A DNA stretch of 64,000 nt, from NCBI GenBank assembly GCA_018711685.1, contig DVHZ01000118.1:1-64000 (forward strand). The letters are read 5' to 3'. The notes beneath the pieces are model-generated. The model had not been told where the DNA came from, ran no database searches, and saw nothing but the letters and a program-made list of their open reading frames with translations. The position numbers and the translations under genes were made by a program. This DNA comes from Candidatus Excrementavichristensenella intestinipullorum (GTDB lineage: Bacteria; Bacillota; Clostridia; Christensenellales; Aristaeellaceae). Of the stretch, positions 50,641-58,712 are shown piece by piece (the first letter of the stretch is position 1; each line of letters starts with the position of its first letter).

Positions 50641-50799
50641 TTATTGATCCCCACCGCGGCAACCCGGACAGCCGCCCCCGCAGCCGCCCCCGCAGCCGCC
50701 CCCGCAATGCCCCTTGCCCGAGCGCTTATCCCGTATCATTTTGGCCACGATCAGCCCCACGACTACCGCCAATCCGCCGCCAATCAACCATGTTGCCAT
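50641..50799 (-). CDS. FeoB-associated-type Cys-rich membrane protein
   Basis: This is a 52-residue gene too short for routine ORF calling. It starts at the ATG with AGGAGGAAAGCGAT upstream. One membrane helix (about 4-20, WLIGGGLAVVVGLIVAK) is followed by MIRDKRSGKGHC and a Cys/Gly-rich tail. Five cysteines are arranged as CGGGCGGGCGGGCPGC. The plan (short helix, IRDKRxGK, then Cys cluster) matches the FeoB-associated Cys-rich membrane protein family, usually encoded next to feoB. No feoA or feoB lies in the window. A promoter with 17-bp spacing is present at 50843-50871. The tail is repetitive at the DNA level and could vary in length. Confidence 0.75.
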   Translation of the reverse strand: MATWLIGGGLAVVVGLIVAKMIRDKRSGKGHCGGGCGGGCGGGCPGCRGGDQ

Positions 50800-50842
50800 A
50801 TCGCTTTCCTCCTAAGTTAGTCTTATTTAACTCATCAAAAAA

Positions 50843-50871
50843 AGTGTATCACGCCGTAAGGCTTCTGTCAA
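50843..50871 (-). promoter_or_regulatory. Promoter of the small Cys-rich gene
   Basis: On the minus strand TTGACA (50866-50871), 17 bp, TACACT (50843-50848), about 30 nt upstream of the ribosome-binding site. Confidence 0.75.
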
Positions 50872-51069
50872 CCCCTATGCGTGGAGGAAGCCCAATTTTC
50901 CCTTCGCCGCCATTGGGGGGCCGGGGCGCGTTCTAGCTCCTGTGGGCGTTGTTTTCTAAGGAAAGGGCCTAGGCCGGTGGACGCGTCGAAAAAAAAGGCG
51001 AGGTATTTTCTGTGCGGCCCGTCCCCATATTCCGTCTGTCCGGGGCATATGGATGGGTTGGGGGGAGGG

Positions 51070-52560
51070 ATGCGCTTGCCTGGTGAAAAGGGGGCGGCCC
51101 GCAGCGCCTTGACCGTGGCCCTGATGACGCTGGTGGGGGAAATCGCCGCATATCTGGGGGACCTGGCCTTCGCCAGCCATTACGGCGCCACGGCCATCAG
51201 CGACGCTTATCTGGCGGCGGGGGGACTGCTGTCCCTGCCGCTGATGCTGCTGGCGGCCGGGGCTGGGGCCACCTTTATACCCCACTACCTGAAGCGCCAG
51301 GGGCGGCAGGCCGACGAGTTTGCCAGCAACCTGCTGGGCATCTATGGGGGCCTGGCCCTGGTGGGCTGTCTCCTAACCATGGCGCTGGCCCGGCCCCTGG
51401 CCTGGCTGCTCCATCCGGGCTTTGACCGGGCCCGGCTGGACATGGCGGTGGCCGCGGCCCGGGTGATGCTGCCCGCCCTGCCCCTCCTGGCTCTGTCCCT
51501 GCTGCTGGGCCAGATTCTGGAGGCCCACGGCCGCTTTCTGGCGGCTCAAGCGGCGGCGCTGCCCCGCAGCCTGCTATTGGCCGTGGCCTGCGTGTTCTTT
51601 GCCCGGCCCTTCGGCCTGTGGGCGGTGGCCTTCAGCGTGCTGGCCGCCGGGGTGGTCCAGGCGGTGATGCTGTGGCTCCTGGCCCGCAGCACCTTTCGCT
51701 TCCGGCCCTATCTGAACTTGAGGGCGGACTATTTGGGGCAGATGGCCCGGCAGGCCCTGCCCGCCCTGATTTCCATGGGGGCGGGCCAGGTGAACATGGC
51801 GGTGAGCCACGCCCTGGCCTCGGGGCTGGCTGCCGGGCAGCTCACCTCCATGAGCCTGTCCATGCAGCTGGTGATGCTGCTCAACACCCTGCTTACCCTG
51901 CCCTTGACCACGGTGATGTTCCCGCGCATGAGCCGCATGGCCGCCGCCGGGGACCGTCAAGGGGCGCTGAAGGGATGCTCCGCCTGCGTTCGGTACATCC
52001 TAGCGTTCTTAATCCCCGCGGTCTGCGTGGGCTGCGCCTGTCCCGGGGAGATCGTCCAATTGGCCTACGGCTGGGGGGCTTTCGGCCGGGACTCGGTGGC
52101 CCTTACAGCCTCCCTGTTCGCCCTGCACCTGCCCGGCGCCCTGGGCATGGGGCTGAGGATGCTCTTTACCAGTGCCTTTCACGCCCTGTCCGACACCCGC
52201 ACGCCCCTTTACGCCGGTCTGGGCGGCGCGGCGGTCAATCTGGGGCTGTGCCTGACCCTGGTCCCCACCCTGGGCGTACGGGGATTGGCCCTGGCCAGCA
52301 CCCTTTCCTCCCTGCTCTGCGCCCTCTTTCTGGGCTTCGCCCTGGCCCGGACCCAGCAAGGCGGCGTCCACTCCTTCAGCGGGCCGCTGAAACGGCTGGC
52401 CTTGCCCGGCCTGCTCTGCCTGCTGGCTGCCCTGGGCCTTCGCCGCCTGCTGCCCTCCGGCGCGCCCGCCCTGCCGGCGCTGCTGCTGTGCGCCCTGCCC
52501 GCCTGGAGCCTGTACTGCTTGGCCCTGATCCCAGGCAGCCGCGCCGCGCCCTTCCCCTAA
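51070..52560 (+). CDS. murJ: MurJ/MviN family lipid II flippase
   Basis: This protein of about 496 residues moves the peptidoglycan precursor lipid II across the membrane. It has roughly 14 hydrophobic helices in the MOP-fold order, with AAYLGDLAFASHYGATAISDAYLAA and FLIPAVC/ALHLPGALGMGLRMLFTSAFHALSDTRTP (split here) as the clearest MurJ marks. The start is uncertain. The ATG at 51070 or at 51049 lies near GGGGGGAGGG; the frame is open much further upstream but without a family match. No other division gene is adjacent. Confidence 0.9.
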   Translation: MRLPGEKGAARSALTVALMTLVGEIAAYLGDLAFASHYGATAISDAYLAAGGLLSLPLMLLAAGAGATFIPHYLKRQGRQADEFASNLLGIYGGLALVGCLLTMALARPLAWLLHPGFDRARLDMAVAAARVMLPALPLLALSLLLGQILEAHGRFLAAQAAALPRSLLLAVACVFFARPFGLWAVAFSVLAAGVVQAVMLWLLARSTFRFRPYLNLRADYLGQMARQALPALISMGAGQVNMAVSHALASGLAAGQLTSMSLSMQLVMLLNTLLTLPLTTVMFPRMSRMAAAGDRQGALKGCSACVRYILAFLIPAVCVGCACPGEIVQLAYGWGAFGRDSVALTASLFALHLPGALGMGLRMLFTSAFHALSDTRTPLYAGLGGAAVNLGLCLTLVPTLGVRGLALASTLSSLLCALFLGFALARTQQGGVHSFSGPLKRLALPGLLCLLAALGLRRLLPSGAPALPALLLCALPAWSLYCLALIPGSRAAPFP

Positions 52561-52580
52561 GATAGGGCTGCCCCCGCCCG

Positions 52581-52650
52581 CTTGCCATGAGACGAGCGCC
52601 GCCTCCCGCCGCCTTGCCATGTAGTGAGCGCCGCCCCGCCGTTTTCCATG
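52581..52650. repeat. Three degenerate tandem copies of a GC-rich unit
   Basis: CTTGCCATG recurs at 52581-52589 and 52613-52621, and TTTTCCATG at 52642-52650, each followed by a related GAGCGCCGCC-like stretch (the third is more diverged). The period is 32 then 29 bp. The copies lie between murJ and the C_GCAxxG terminator and encode nothing. They may be the remains of a short intergenic repeat. Confidence 0.5.
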
Positions 52651-52699
52651 AAGCGGGCGCTCTCGCCTTACCTGGGGCAAGCGTGCCCTGCTCCGGCGC

Positions 52700-52737
52700 A
52701 AAAAAACGCCCCGCCGGACCGGCTGGTCCGCGGGGCG
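52700..52737 (-). terminator. Terminator of the C_GCAxxG_C_C gene
   Basis: On the minus strand a 13-bp stem with one bulge (CGCCCCG-CGGACC, 52707-52720; GGTCCGCGGGGCG, 52725-52737) is followed by seven T (A run at 52700-52706). It lies 21 nt after the stop. Confidence 0.92.
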
Positions 52738-52758
52738 GTACAGGGGCGGTGGAAAGGT

Positions 52759-53205
52759 TTACAGTGCGCCTTCCAGCGCCTGGTCCAGGATGCGGGCGGC
52801 GCTCTCCACCAGGCCCACGCAGGGCCGCGCCTTGTAGTAGGCCTGCGTGCGGGGGCTGGGCGCCGGGCGCTCTCCCTTGAGCAGGCCCAGCAGTTCCCTG
52901 CAGGTGTGGGAACCGTTTTCCGCCTCAAATTGGGCCACCAGCTGCTGCATCCGCTGGTACAGCGCCGCCTTGGCCTGGGTATCCCGGAAATCGGTGGTGG
53001 CGGTGAGCAGGCCCATCACCATGAGCATGGCGCTCACCGCGCCGCAGTTCTCCCGCATCCCGCCCAAGCCGCCGCCGAAGGGGGCGGCCAGGCGCAGCAG
53101 GGTATCCGTCTCCAAGCCTAACTCCGGCTGAAAGGCCAGCAGCACCGCCTGGCAGCAATTCTGTCCCTCCAAAAACAGCTCCCGGGCTCTCTCCTCGTGA
53201 CCCAT
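52759..53205 (-). CDS. C_GCAxxG_C_C family protein
   Basis: This 148-residue protein starts at the ATG following AAGGAGG. It contains the Cys pattern of the redox-associated C_GCAxxG_C_C family: CCQAVLLAF, then GGMRENCGAVSAMLMVMG, and later HTCREL and RPCVGLVE. The four conserved Cys groups are all present. Family members are thought to bind a metal or Fe-S cluster and are sometimes twinned with oxidoreductases, but no activity is established. It begins 10 nt after the stop of the upstream ketose-bisphosphate aldolase, so the two are one transcript. Confidence 0.9.
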   Translation of the reverse strand: MGHEERARELFLEGQNCCQAVLLAFQPELGLETDTLLRLAAPFGGGLGGMRENCGAVSAMLMVMGLLTATTDFRDTQAKAALYQRMQQLVAQFEAENGSHTCRELLGLLKGERPAPSPRTQAYYKARPCVGLVESAARILDQALEGAL

Positions 53206-53215
53206 GGCTCCCTCC

Positions 53216-54049
53216 TTACGCCTTGCCGGCGCAGCCGAACAGCTGGAGCTTGGTTCGAGTGGCCTCCCGCACCGCCGCCCGCATGGCCAGGGACACGTCC
53301 TCAATCTTGCGCCCCTTGTGCTCCACGAAATCGTGGGCGGCGCCGGTGGCGGCATAGCTGATGTCGGTATAGATGTTGATCTTCTGAATGCCGTCCCGGA
53401 CGCAGTTGCGGAAATCCTGGTCCGACAGGCCGGAGCCGCCGTGGAGCACCAGGCTGACGGGCACCTGGGCGCGGATCTCCCGCAGCCGGCCCAGATCCAG
53501 CACCGGCTTCTCCTTATAGGGGCCGTGGGCGGTGCCGATGGCCACCGCTAGGGCATCCACCCCGGTGCGCTTTACGAAGTCCGCCGCCTGCTCGGGCTGG
53601 GTATAGGCGCTGCCGGTGTCCTCCTTGGTGTCAAACACCACATGGCCCAGTTCGCCCTCCACCGACACGCCCTTCTTGTGGGCCGCCCGGGTCAGCTCGC
53701 TCAGCAGCTCCACGTTCTTCTCGTAGGGCGCTTCGGAGCAGTCCAGCATCACCGAGGTAAACCCGGCCTCCACCGCCTTGTGTACCGTCTGGGGGGTAAA
53801 GCCATGGTCCAAGTGTACCGCCACGGGCACCGGACTGCGCCGGGCGGCGCACAACAGCTGCGCCAGGCTCAATTCCATATCGCAGCAGGCCAGCAGCACC
53901 TCCGCCGTGCCGATGATCACCGGGGCCTTCATCTCCTCCGCCGCATCCATGACGCCCAGGATCATCTCAGGGTTAAAGGTGTTGAAAAAGCCCACGCCGT
54001 ATCCTCTGGCCCGGGCGTCGTCCAGGATCTCCTTCATGCTGACCAGCAT
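53216..54049 (-). CDS. Class II ketose-bisphosphate aldolase
   Basis: This 277-residue zinc aldolase of the fructose/tagatose-bisphosphate type starts at an ATG after GGAGGG. Zinc and catalytic segments are VAVHLDHGFTP (Asp and His), VEGELGHV, AVAIGTAHGPY (His) and VLHGGSGL (His). NIYTDISYA is the phosphate-binding segment. Paralogues include FbaA, GatY and KbaY; the sequence does not separate glycolysis from a side pathway. The following C_GCAxxG_C_C gene shares its promoter at 54087-54115. Confidence 0.9.
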   Translation of the reverse strand: MLVSMKEILDDARARGYGVGFFNTFNPEMILGVMDAAEEMKAPVIIGTAEVLLACCDMELSLAQLLCAARRSPVPVAVHLDHGFTPQTVHKAVEAGFTSVMLDCSEAPYEKNVELLSELTRAAHKKGVSVEGELGHVVFDTKEDTGSAYTQPEQAADFVKRTGVDALAVAIGTAHGPYKEKPVLDLGRLREIRAQVPVSLVLHGGSGLSDQDFRNCVRDGIQKINIYTDISYAATGAAHDFVEHKGRKIEDVSLAMRAAVREATRTKLQLFGCAGKA

Positions 54050-54086
54050 TGTTTTTCCCTCCGTTACTCTTATGGTTTCCCCAGCC

Positions 54087-54115
54087 ATTATAATCGGGGC
54101 GGGCAAGGGGAACAA
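54087..54115 (-). promoter_or_regulatory. Promoter of the ketose-bisphosphate aldolase operon
   Basis: On the minus strand TTGTTC (54110-54115), 17 bp, TATAAT (54087-54092), about 25 nt from the ribosome-binding site. It diverges from the cstA promoter. Confidence 0.7.
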
Positions 54116-54194
54116 GCGCGGCTGTGTGAATTTCCCCCGCAGGATTCTCCTATTAGAATTTACATAATTTGTTCACAAAATTATAGCCTCGCGA

Positions 54195-54223
54195 TTGATT
54201 GCGGCGGGGGAATGTGCTATCCT
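54195..54223 (+). promoter_or_regulatory. Promoter of cstA
   Basis: TTGATT (54195-54200), a 17-bp spacer and TATCCT (54218-54223). The start codon at 54258 is about 30 nt downstream of the expected start. Confidence 0.6.
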
Positions 54224-54257
54224 GCCAACCATTCATAAGGGAAGAAGGGACTCATGG

Positions 54258-55931
54258 ATGAATGGCATCACCATCATGCTCATCGCCCTGGTGGTGCTGG
54301 GCGGCGCCTACCTGATCTACGGGCGCTACCTGGCCAGAACCTGGGGCGTGGACCCCAAGTGCCCCACCCCCGCCTACACCATGCGGGACGGGGTGGACTA
54401 CGTGCCTTCGGACACCGGCGTGGTATTCGGCCACCAGTTCGCCTCCATCGCCGGGGCGGGCCCCATCAACGGCCCCATCCAGGCGGCGGTATTCGGCTGG
54501 GTGCCGGTTCTGCTGTGGGTGCTGATCGGCGGGGTGTTCTTCGGCGCGGTGCAGGATTTTTCCGCCATGTTCGCCTCGGTGAAGAACAAGGGCCGCACCA
54601 TCGGCTACATCATCGAGCTGTACATCGGCAAGACGGGCAAGCAGCTGTTTTTGCTGTTCACCTGGCTGTTCTCCATCCTGGTGGTAGCCGCCTTTGCCGA
54701 CGTGGTGGCCAACACCTTCAACGGCTTTGACGCCGCAGGGGCTACGGTGCAGGCCAACGGCGCCGTGGCCACCACCAGCATCCTGTTCATCGCCGCGGCG
54801 GTGGGGCTGGGCATGCTGCTGCGCTACGCCCGCACGGGCAAATGGCTCAACACCCTCATCGCAGTGATGCTGCTGGTGGCCTGCGTGGGGCTGGGCCTGG
54901 CCTTCCCGGTATACGCCAGCACCAATTTCTGGCATATCTTCGTGTTCATCTATATCGCCGTGGCCTCCATCGTGCCGGTGTGGGCGCTGCTGCAGCCCCG
55001 GGATTACCTGAACAGCTACCTGCTGGTGGCCATGATCGTGGCGGCGGTGGTGGGCATCCTGGTCTTTAACCCCACCATGAACCTGAACGCTTTCAGCGGC
55101 TTCGTGGTGAACGGGCAGACCCTGTTCCCCTACCTGTTCGTCACCATCGCCTGCGGCGCGGTATCCGGCTTCCACGCCCTGGTGTCCTCGGGCACCGCCT
55201 CCAAGCAGATCAAGAACGAGCGGGATATGCTGCCGGTCTCCTTCGGCGCCATGCTCATGGAGAGTATGCTGGCGGTGGTGGCCCTGGTGGCGGTGGGCTA
55301 TATGGCGGTGGGGGGCGTCATCCCCAACATGACCCAGCCCCAGATTTTCGCCAACGCGGTGGCCGCCTTCCTGCAAAAGCTGGGCATTCCCCAGGATATC
55401 TCCATCACCCTGATCACCCTGTCGGTGTCCGCCTTCGCCCTCACCTCCCTGGACAGCGTGGCCCGGGTGGGCCGGCTGGCCTTCCAGGAGTTCTTCCAGG
55501 CCGATTTCCAGGCCGAGGTGGGCCCGGTGCGCCGCTTCCTCACCGATAAGTACGTGGCCACCCTGGCTACCCTGGCCCTGGCCTTCGCCTTGGCCAAGCT
55601 GGGCTATTCCAACATCTGGCCCCTGTTCGGCTCTGCCAACCAGCTGCTCAGCGCCCTGGCCCTCATCGCCTGCGCGGTGTTCTTCAAGAAGACCAACCGC
55701 AAGGGATTCATGCTGTGGATCCCCATGATCGCCATGCTGCTGGTCACCCTCAGCGCTTTGGCCGTCACCATCTATACCAAGCTCAGCGGCCTAGCCACCG
55801 GCCTATCCAACAACGTGGGCGGCGACCTGTTGCAGACCGCCTTCGCCGTGGCCCTGATGATTCTGGGCGTCATCGTGGCGGGTCAGGGGCTAAAGGCCCT
55901 GCGGGTGAAGCGCGCCTCTCCGGCGGCCTGA
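54258..55931 (+). CDS. cstA: CstA family carbon starvation/pyruvate transporter
   Basis: This 557-residue polytopic protein has about 15 to 16 helices. The family hallmarks are YGRYLARTWGVDP at the N-terminus, DGVDYVPSDTGVVFGHQFASIAGAGPINGPIQA (split here) and SGFHALVSSGTASKQI. CstA-type proteins import pyruvate or small peptides when carbon is scarce. I chose the ATG at 54258, behind GAAGAAGGGAC. No adjacent LytS/LytT-like regulator is visible. The gene has its own promoter, and no clear terminator follows before the IseA-like gene. Confidence 0.95.
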   Translation: MNGITIMLIALVVLGGAYLIYGRYLARTWGVDPKCPTPAYTMRDGVDYVPSDTGVVFGHQFASIAGAGPINGPIQAAVFGWVPVLLWVLIGGVFFGAVQDFSAMFASVKNKGRTIGYIIELYIGKTGKQLFLLFTWLFSILVVAAFADVVANTFNGFDAAGATVQANGAVATTSILFIAAAVGLGMLLRYARTGKWLNTLIAVMLLVACVGLGLAFPVYASTNFWHIFVFIYIAVASIVPVWALLQPRDYLNSYLLVAMIVAAVVGILVFNPTMNLNAFSGFVVNGQTLFPYLFVTIACGAVSGFHALVSSGTASKQIKNERDMLPVSFGAMLMESMLAVVALVAVGYMAVGGVIPNMTQPQIFANAVAAFLQKLGIPQDISITLITLSVSAFALTSLDSVARVGRLAFQEFFQADFQAEVGPVRRFLTDKYVATLATLALAFALAKLGYSNIWPLFGSANQLLSALALIACAVFFKKTNRKGFMLWIPMIAMLLVTLSALAVTIYTKLSGLATGLSNNVGGDLLQTAFAVALMILGVIVAGQGLKALRVKRASPAA

Positions 55932-56040
55932 TCCTCCCCCAGCCCTTCGGACATTGGGGCGAAGCCGTGGCGCTTCGCCCCCTTTTCATGGCAAAAAAGG
56001 ACCAATTTTTGCCATTGCGCCAGCCAATTACAATTTGCCC

Positions 56041-56069
56041 TTGTGTTTGCCCCCCAAAATCCGTATAAT
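56041..56069 (+). promoter_or_regulatory. Promoter of the IseA-like gene
   Basis: TTGTGT (56041-56046), a 17-bp spacer and TATAAT (56064-56069). The leader is about 30 nt. Confidence 0.7.
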
Positions 56070-56105
56070 AGAGGCATTGGAAAATACTTGCGGAGGGAAA
56101 GCAAC

Positions 56106-56768
56106 ATGAACAAGTTTTTTGCCACTTTGCTCGCCTTGGCGCTGATCTTTACCCTGTGCGCCGGCGCCTTGGCCGAGGTGGTCCCCCAGGCCACGCCCGA
56201 CTCCAAGGAGGTGGCCGAGGCGGACGAGTGGCTCTACGAAGAAGACGTCCTGATGGCGGAGGAGAACTTCGACCTGGACCTGTTCGACGATGTGGCTCAG
56301 GAGGACGCCGACATGTGGGACGATGAGGACAATCAGGTGGAGGACACCCTGATGTCCGCCATGGAGGTCTACAGCTGGTTTGTGCTCTATCCCCTGGACG
56401 TGGATTACGATAAGCCCAACGCCGCAGGCGACCGCTATCAGGTGCTGGACGAGCGCTTCAACACCATGGACGCCCTGCGGGACATGGTCAGCCAGTACTT
56501 CAGCGACGATATCGTGGAGGACCTGTTCTCCATGGGCGTATACACCGAGGAGGACGGCTATCTGTACACCACCGACGAGGGCCGGCAGATGGACGTACAC
56601 ATCGGCGAAACCGAGTTTGAACTCACCGAGGAGACCGGCGAGGAGAAGGTCTACACCGTCACGGTGAACTACTGGGGCGAGGAGGACAACTCGGTGGAGG
56701 TCCTCACTTACGTGCAGCAGCTCATCGACGGCCAGTGGAAGTTCACCCAATTCCCCTTCTACTGGTGA
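56106..56768 (+). CDS. Secreted acidic protein, possible IseA-like DL-endopeptidase inhibitor domain
   Basis: This 220-residue exported protein has a signal peptide (about 1-23, ending AGALAE) and a very acidic N-terminal mature part (about 25-75). A folded domain follows (about 80-220), with EVYSWFVLYPLDVDYDKPN, YQVLDERFNTMDALRDMV and FSDDIVEDLF. This pattern resembles the IseA family of secreted inhibitors of peptidoglycan DL-endopeptidases. The match is by pattern only. It has its own promoter, and its terminator at 56797-56832 directly precedes the convergent queG gene. Confidence 0.6.
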   Translation: MNKFFATLLALALIFTLCAGALAEVVPQATPDSKEVAEADEWLYEEDVLMAEENFDLDLFDDVAQEDADMWDDEDNQVEDTLMSAMEVYSWFVLYPLDVDYDKPNAAGDRYQVLDERFNTMDALRDMVSQYFSDDIVEDLFSMGVYTEEDGYLYTTDEGRQMDVHIGETEFELTEETGEEKVYTVTVNYWGEEDNSVEVLTYVQQLIDGQWKFTQFPFYW

Positions 56769-56796
56769 TCCGCCCTTGCCCGGCAAAATGAAGGCC

Positions 56797-56832
56797 GCCC
56801 CGCCCTTCCGATGGAAGGGCGGGGCCTTTTTT
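56797..56832 (+). terminator. Terminator of the IseA-like gene
   Basis: A perfect 13-bp stem (GCCCCGCCCTTCC, 56797-56809; GGAAGGGCGGGGC, 56813-56825) has a GAT loop and is followed by CTTTTTT. Confidence 0.93.
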
Positions 56833-56850
56833 CCGGTCCGGCAGGCCCTT

Positions 56851-57813
56851 TCAGGGCTCCGGGGCCTCCCGGGCGGTCAGGCTTTGGATGGCCCAGCGGG
56901 CGTGAAGGTGAAGCGGCGGGTAAGGGTCCTGGGTCAGGGGCTCCAGCAGGGGCAGGCAGTCGGTCCGGCCCAAATTGACCGCGATCAGGCAAGCCCGGGC
57001 CTGTATGCGCTTTTTCCGGGCGTAATTGGCCCCGATCCAGGGGACCAGGGGCCGCACCTGGCCCGCCAGCAAACTGGGCAAATCCAGGGCCCGGGCTAGT
57101 TCCGGGGGCATCGGCTCCCTCTCCCCTTCCCGGCCCCGGGGGCATACCTGCTGGCACAGGTCGCAGCCCAGCAGGCTGTTGCCCAGCAGGGGCCACAGGC
57201 TCCGGGGCACCGGCTGCCCTTCCGCCAGCGCCCGCAGGCACTTGCTCACATCCACCTTCTCCCCGTCCAGGGCTCCCACCGGGCAGGCCCGCAGGCAGGC
57301 GCCGCATTGGCCGCAGGGCTGGGCCGCCGGGGGCTGCGGCGGGTCCAGGGGGAGCGGCGCGTCGGTGAGCACCGCCTGCACCGCGAAGCGGCTGCCCCAG
57401 GGGGACAGGGCGGTGAGGCCGTTGCGGCCGTATGCGGCGGTCCCCGCCAGGGCCAGGCAGGGCTTATAGGGCAGGGCGGGATGGCATAGCGCCTGAAAGC
57501 CCGCCGCCTCCAGGGTGCGGGCCAAGGCGGGGCTGTGTTGGTACGCCCATTGGGAGCAGGGGTAATAGGCCGATAGGGAAACCAGCCCGGGCCGGGGCGC
57601 GTAGGGGCGGTAGCCCTTGAGCAGCAGCACCACCCGCTCCGCGCCGGGCAGCAGTTGCCGGGGGTTCCAGGTCAACCCCGCCCAGTGGGGATTCTCGCCC
57701 GCCTCTCGCCGCCACCGCTCCAGGGGCCGGGCGGGCGCCACCGCCAGGCGGTCAAATCCCAGGGCTGCGGCCTGGGCCTCCAGCGCCTCCCGCAGCCCCA
57801 CCCCCCGGGTCAC
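56851..57813 (-). CDS. queG: Epoxyqueuosine reductase-like iron-sulfur protein
   Basis: This protein of about 320 residues is QueG-like and has two 4Fe-4S ferredoxin motifs, CGQCGACLRACP and CDLCQQVCP. QueG reduces epoxyqueuosine to queuosine in tRNA using cobalamin; YGRNGLTALSPWGSRF belongs to the active-site region. The start is the GTG overlapping the upstream stop (GTGA). The protein is shorter than the 350-390 residues usual for QueG. The C-terminal part has HEAT-like repeats (LLEPLTQDPYPPLHLHARWAI). Other queuosine genes are not nearby. A divergent reductase function remains possible. Confidence 0.82.
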   Translation of the reverse strand: MTRGVGLREALEAQAAALGFDRLAVAPARPLERWRREAGENPHWAGLTWNPRQLLPGAERVVLLLKGYRPYAPRPGLVSLSAYYPCSQWAYQHSPALARTLEAAGFQALCHPALPYKPCLALAGTAAYGRNGLTALSPWGSRFAVQAVLTDAPLPLDPPQPPAAQPCGQCGACLRACPVGALDGEKVDVSKCLRALAEGQPVPRSLWPLLGNSLLGCDLCQQVCPRGREGEREPMPPELARALDLPSLLAGQVRPLVPWIGANYARKKRIQARACLIAVNLGRTDCLPLLEPLTQDPYPPLHLHARWAIQSLTAREAPEP

Positions 57814-58514
57814 GCAAACAGCCGGGCCAGCCACTCCGCCGCCGGCTGATAGGCCAGGATCACCACCATGGCGGGCAGCATATTGCCCACCCGGATGCGC
57901 TCCTTGGTCAGGCCGAACATGTTCATGCCCAGTCCGATGATGAGCAGGCTGCCCACCGCGCTCATCTGAGCGATCACATTTTCCGACAAAAAGCCGGAAA
58001 TCTGCCCGGCCAGCAGGGCGATCCCCCCTTGATACAGGGTGAGGGGCACCGCCGACAGGATCACCCCCGGCCCCAGGGTGGAGGCGAAGATGGCCGCCGA
58101 CACCCCGTCCAGGGCCGACTTAGCCAACAGGGTATCCGCCTTGCCCGACATCCCGGCCTCTAGGGATCCCACCACCGCCATGGCCCCCACGCAGAACAGC
58201 AGGGTGGCGCTGACAAAGCCCTGGGAAAATCCGTCGTCACCCCGGGCAAGCCGGCGCTGGGCCCAAGCGCCCAGCTTGTCCAGCCCGTCCTCAATGCGCA
58301 GCCATTCCCCGATTGCCGAGCCCGCCACCACCGACACGATGACCCCCATCATGCTGTCGGCGGCGATGGCGCCGGAAATGCCGATCACCAGCACGCACAG
58401 CGCCAGGGCATGATGAATAATGAGGCGAAACTTTTCCGGGATGCCGCCCCGCAGCAATGTCCCGATCACGCCGCCGGCCACCACGGTCAGGGCGTTTACC
58501 CATACGCCGATCAT
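57810..58514 (-). CDS. DUF554 family membrane protein
   Basis: This 234-residue integral membrane protein with about six helices begins MIGVWVNALTVVAGGVIGTLL and contains GSAIGEWLRIEDGLDKLG and LDGVSAAIFASTLGPGVILSA, typical of the DUF554 (YdfK) family. Function is unknown, although the family is widespread in Bacillota as a putative transporter. ATG follows GGAGAAAGGCGGG. It overlaps queG by 4 nt, so the two are coupled. The 200-bp gap to purR (58515-58712) is GC-rich, with repeated CGCCTCCGGCC..TTGGGCCG words and no gene. Confidence 0.9.
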   Translation of the reverse strand: MIGVWVNALTVVAGGVIGTLLRGGIPEKFRLIIHHALALCVLVIGISGAIAADSMMGVIVSVVAGSAIGEWLRIEDGLDKLGAWAQRRLARGDDGFSQGFVSATLLFCVGAMAVVGSLEAGMSGKADTLLAKSALDGVSAAIFASTLGPGVILSAVPLTLYQGGIALLAGQISGFLSENVIAQMSAVGSLLIIGLGMNMFGLTKERIRVGNMLPAMVVILAYQPAAEWLARLFA

Positions 58515-58712
58515 ATTGCTTTCCCGCCTTTCTCCGCCGGTACGGCTCCCGCCTGCGGCCCTTGGTTCCGCGCTTCGGCCTCATGGGGACGCCTCCGGCC
58601 CTTGGGCCGCCGGGTTTGGCCGCATTGAGCCCCGCCGCCGGCCTTTTGGCCCCCCGCGCTTTCGGATCGCTCGGTCCCCGCGCCTCCGGCCATTGGGCCG
58701 ATGGGCCTGGCC

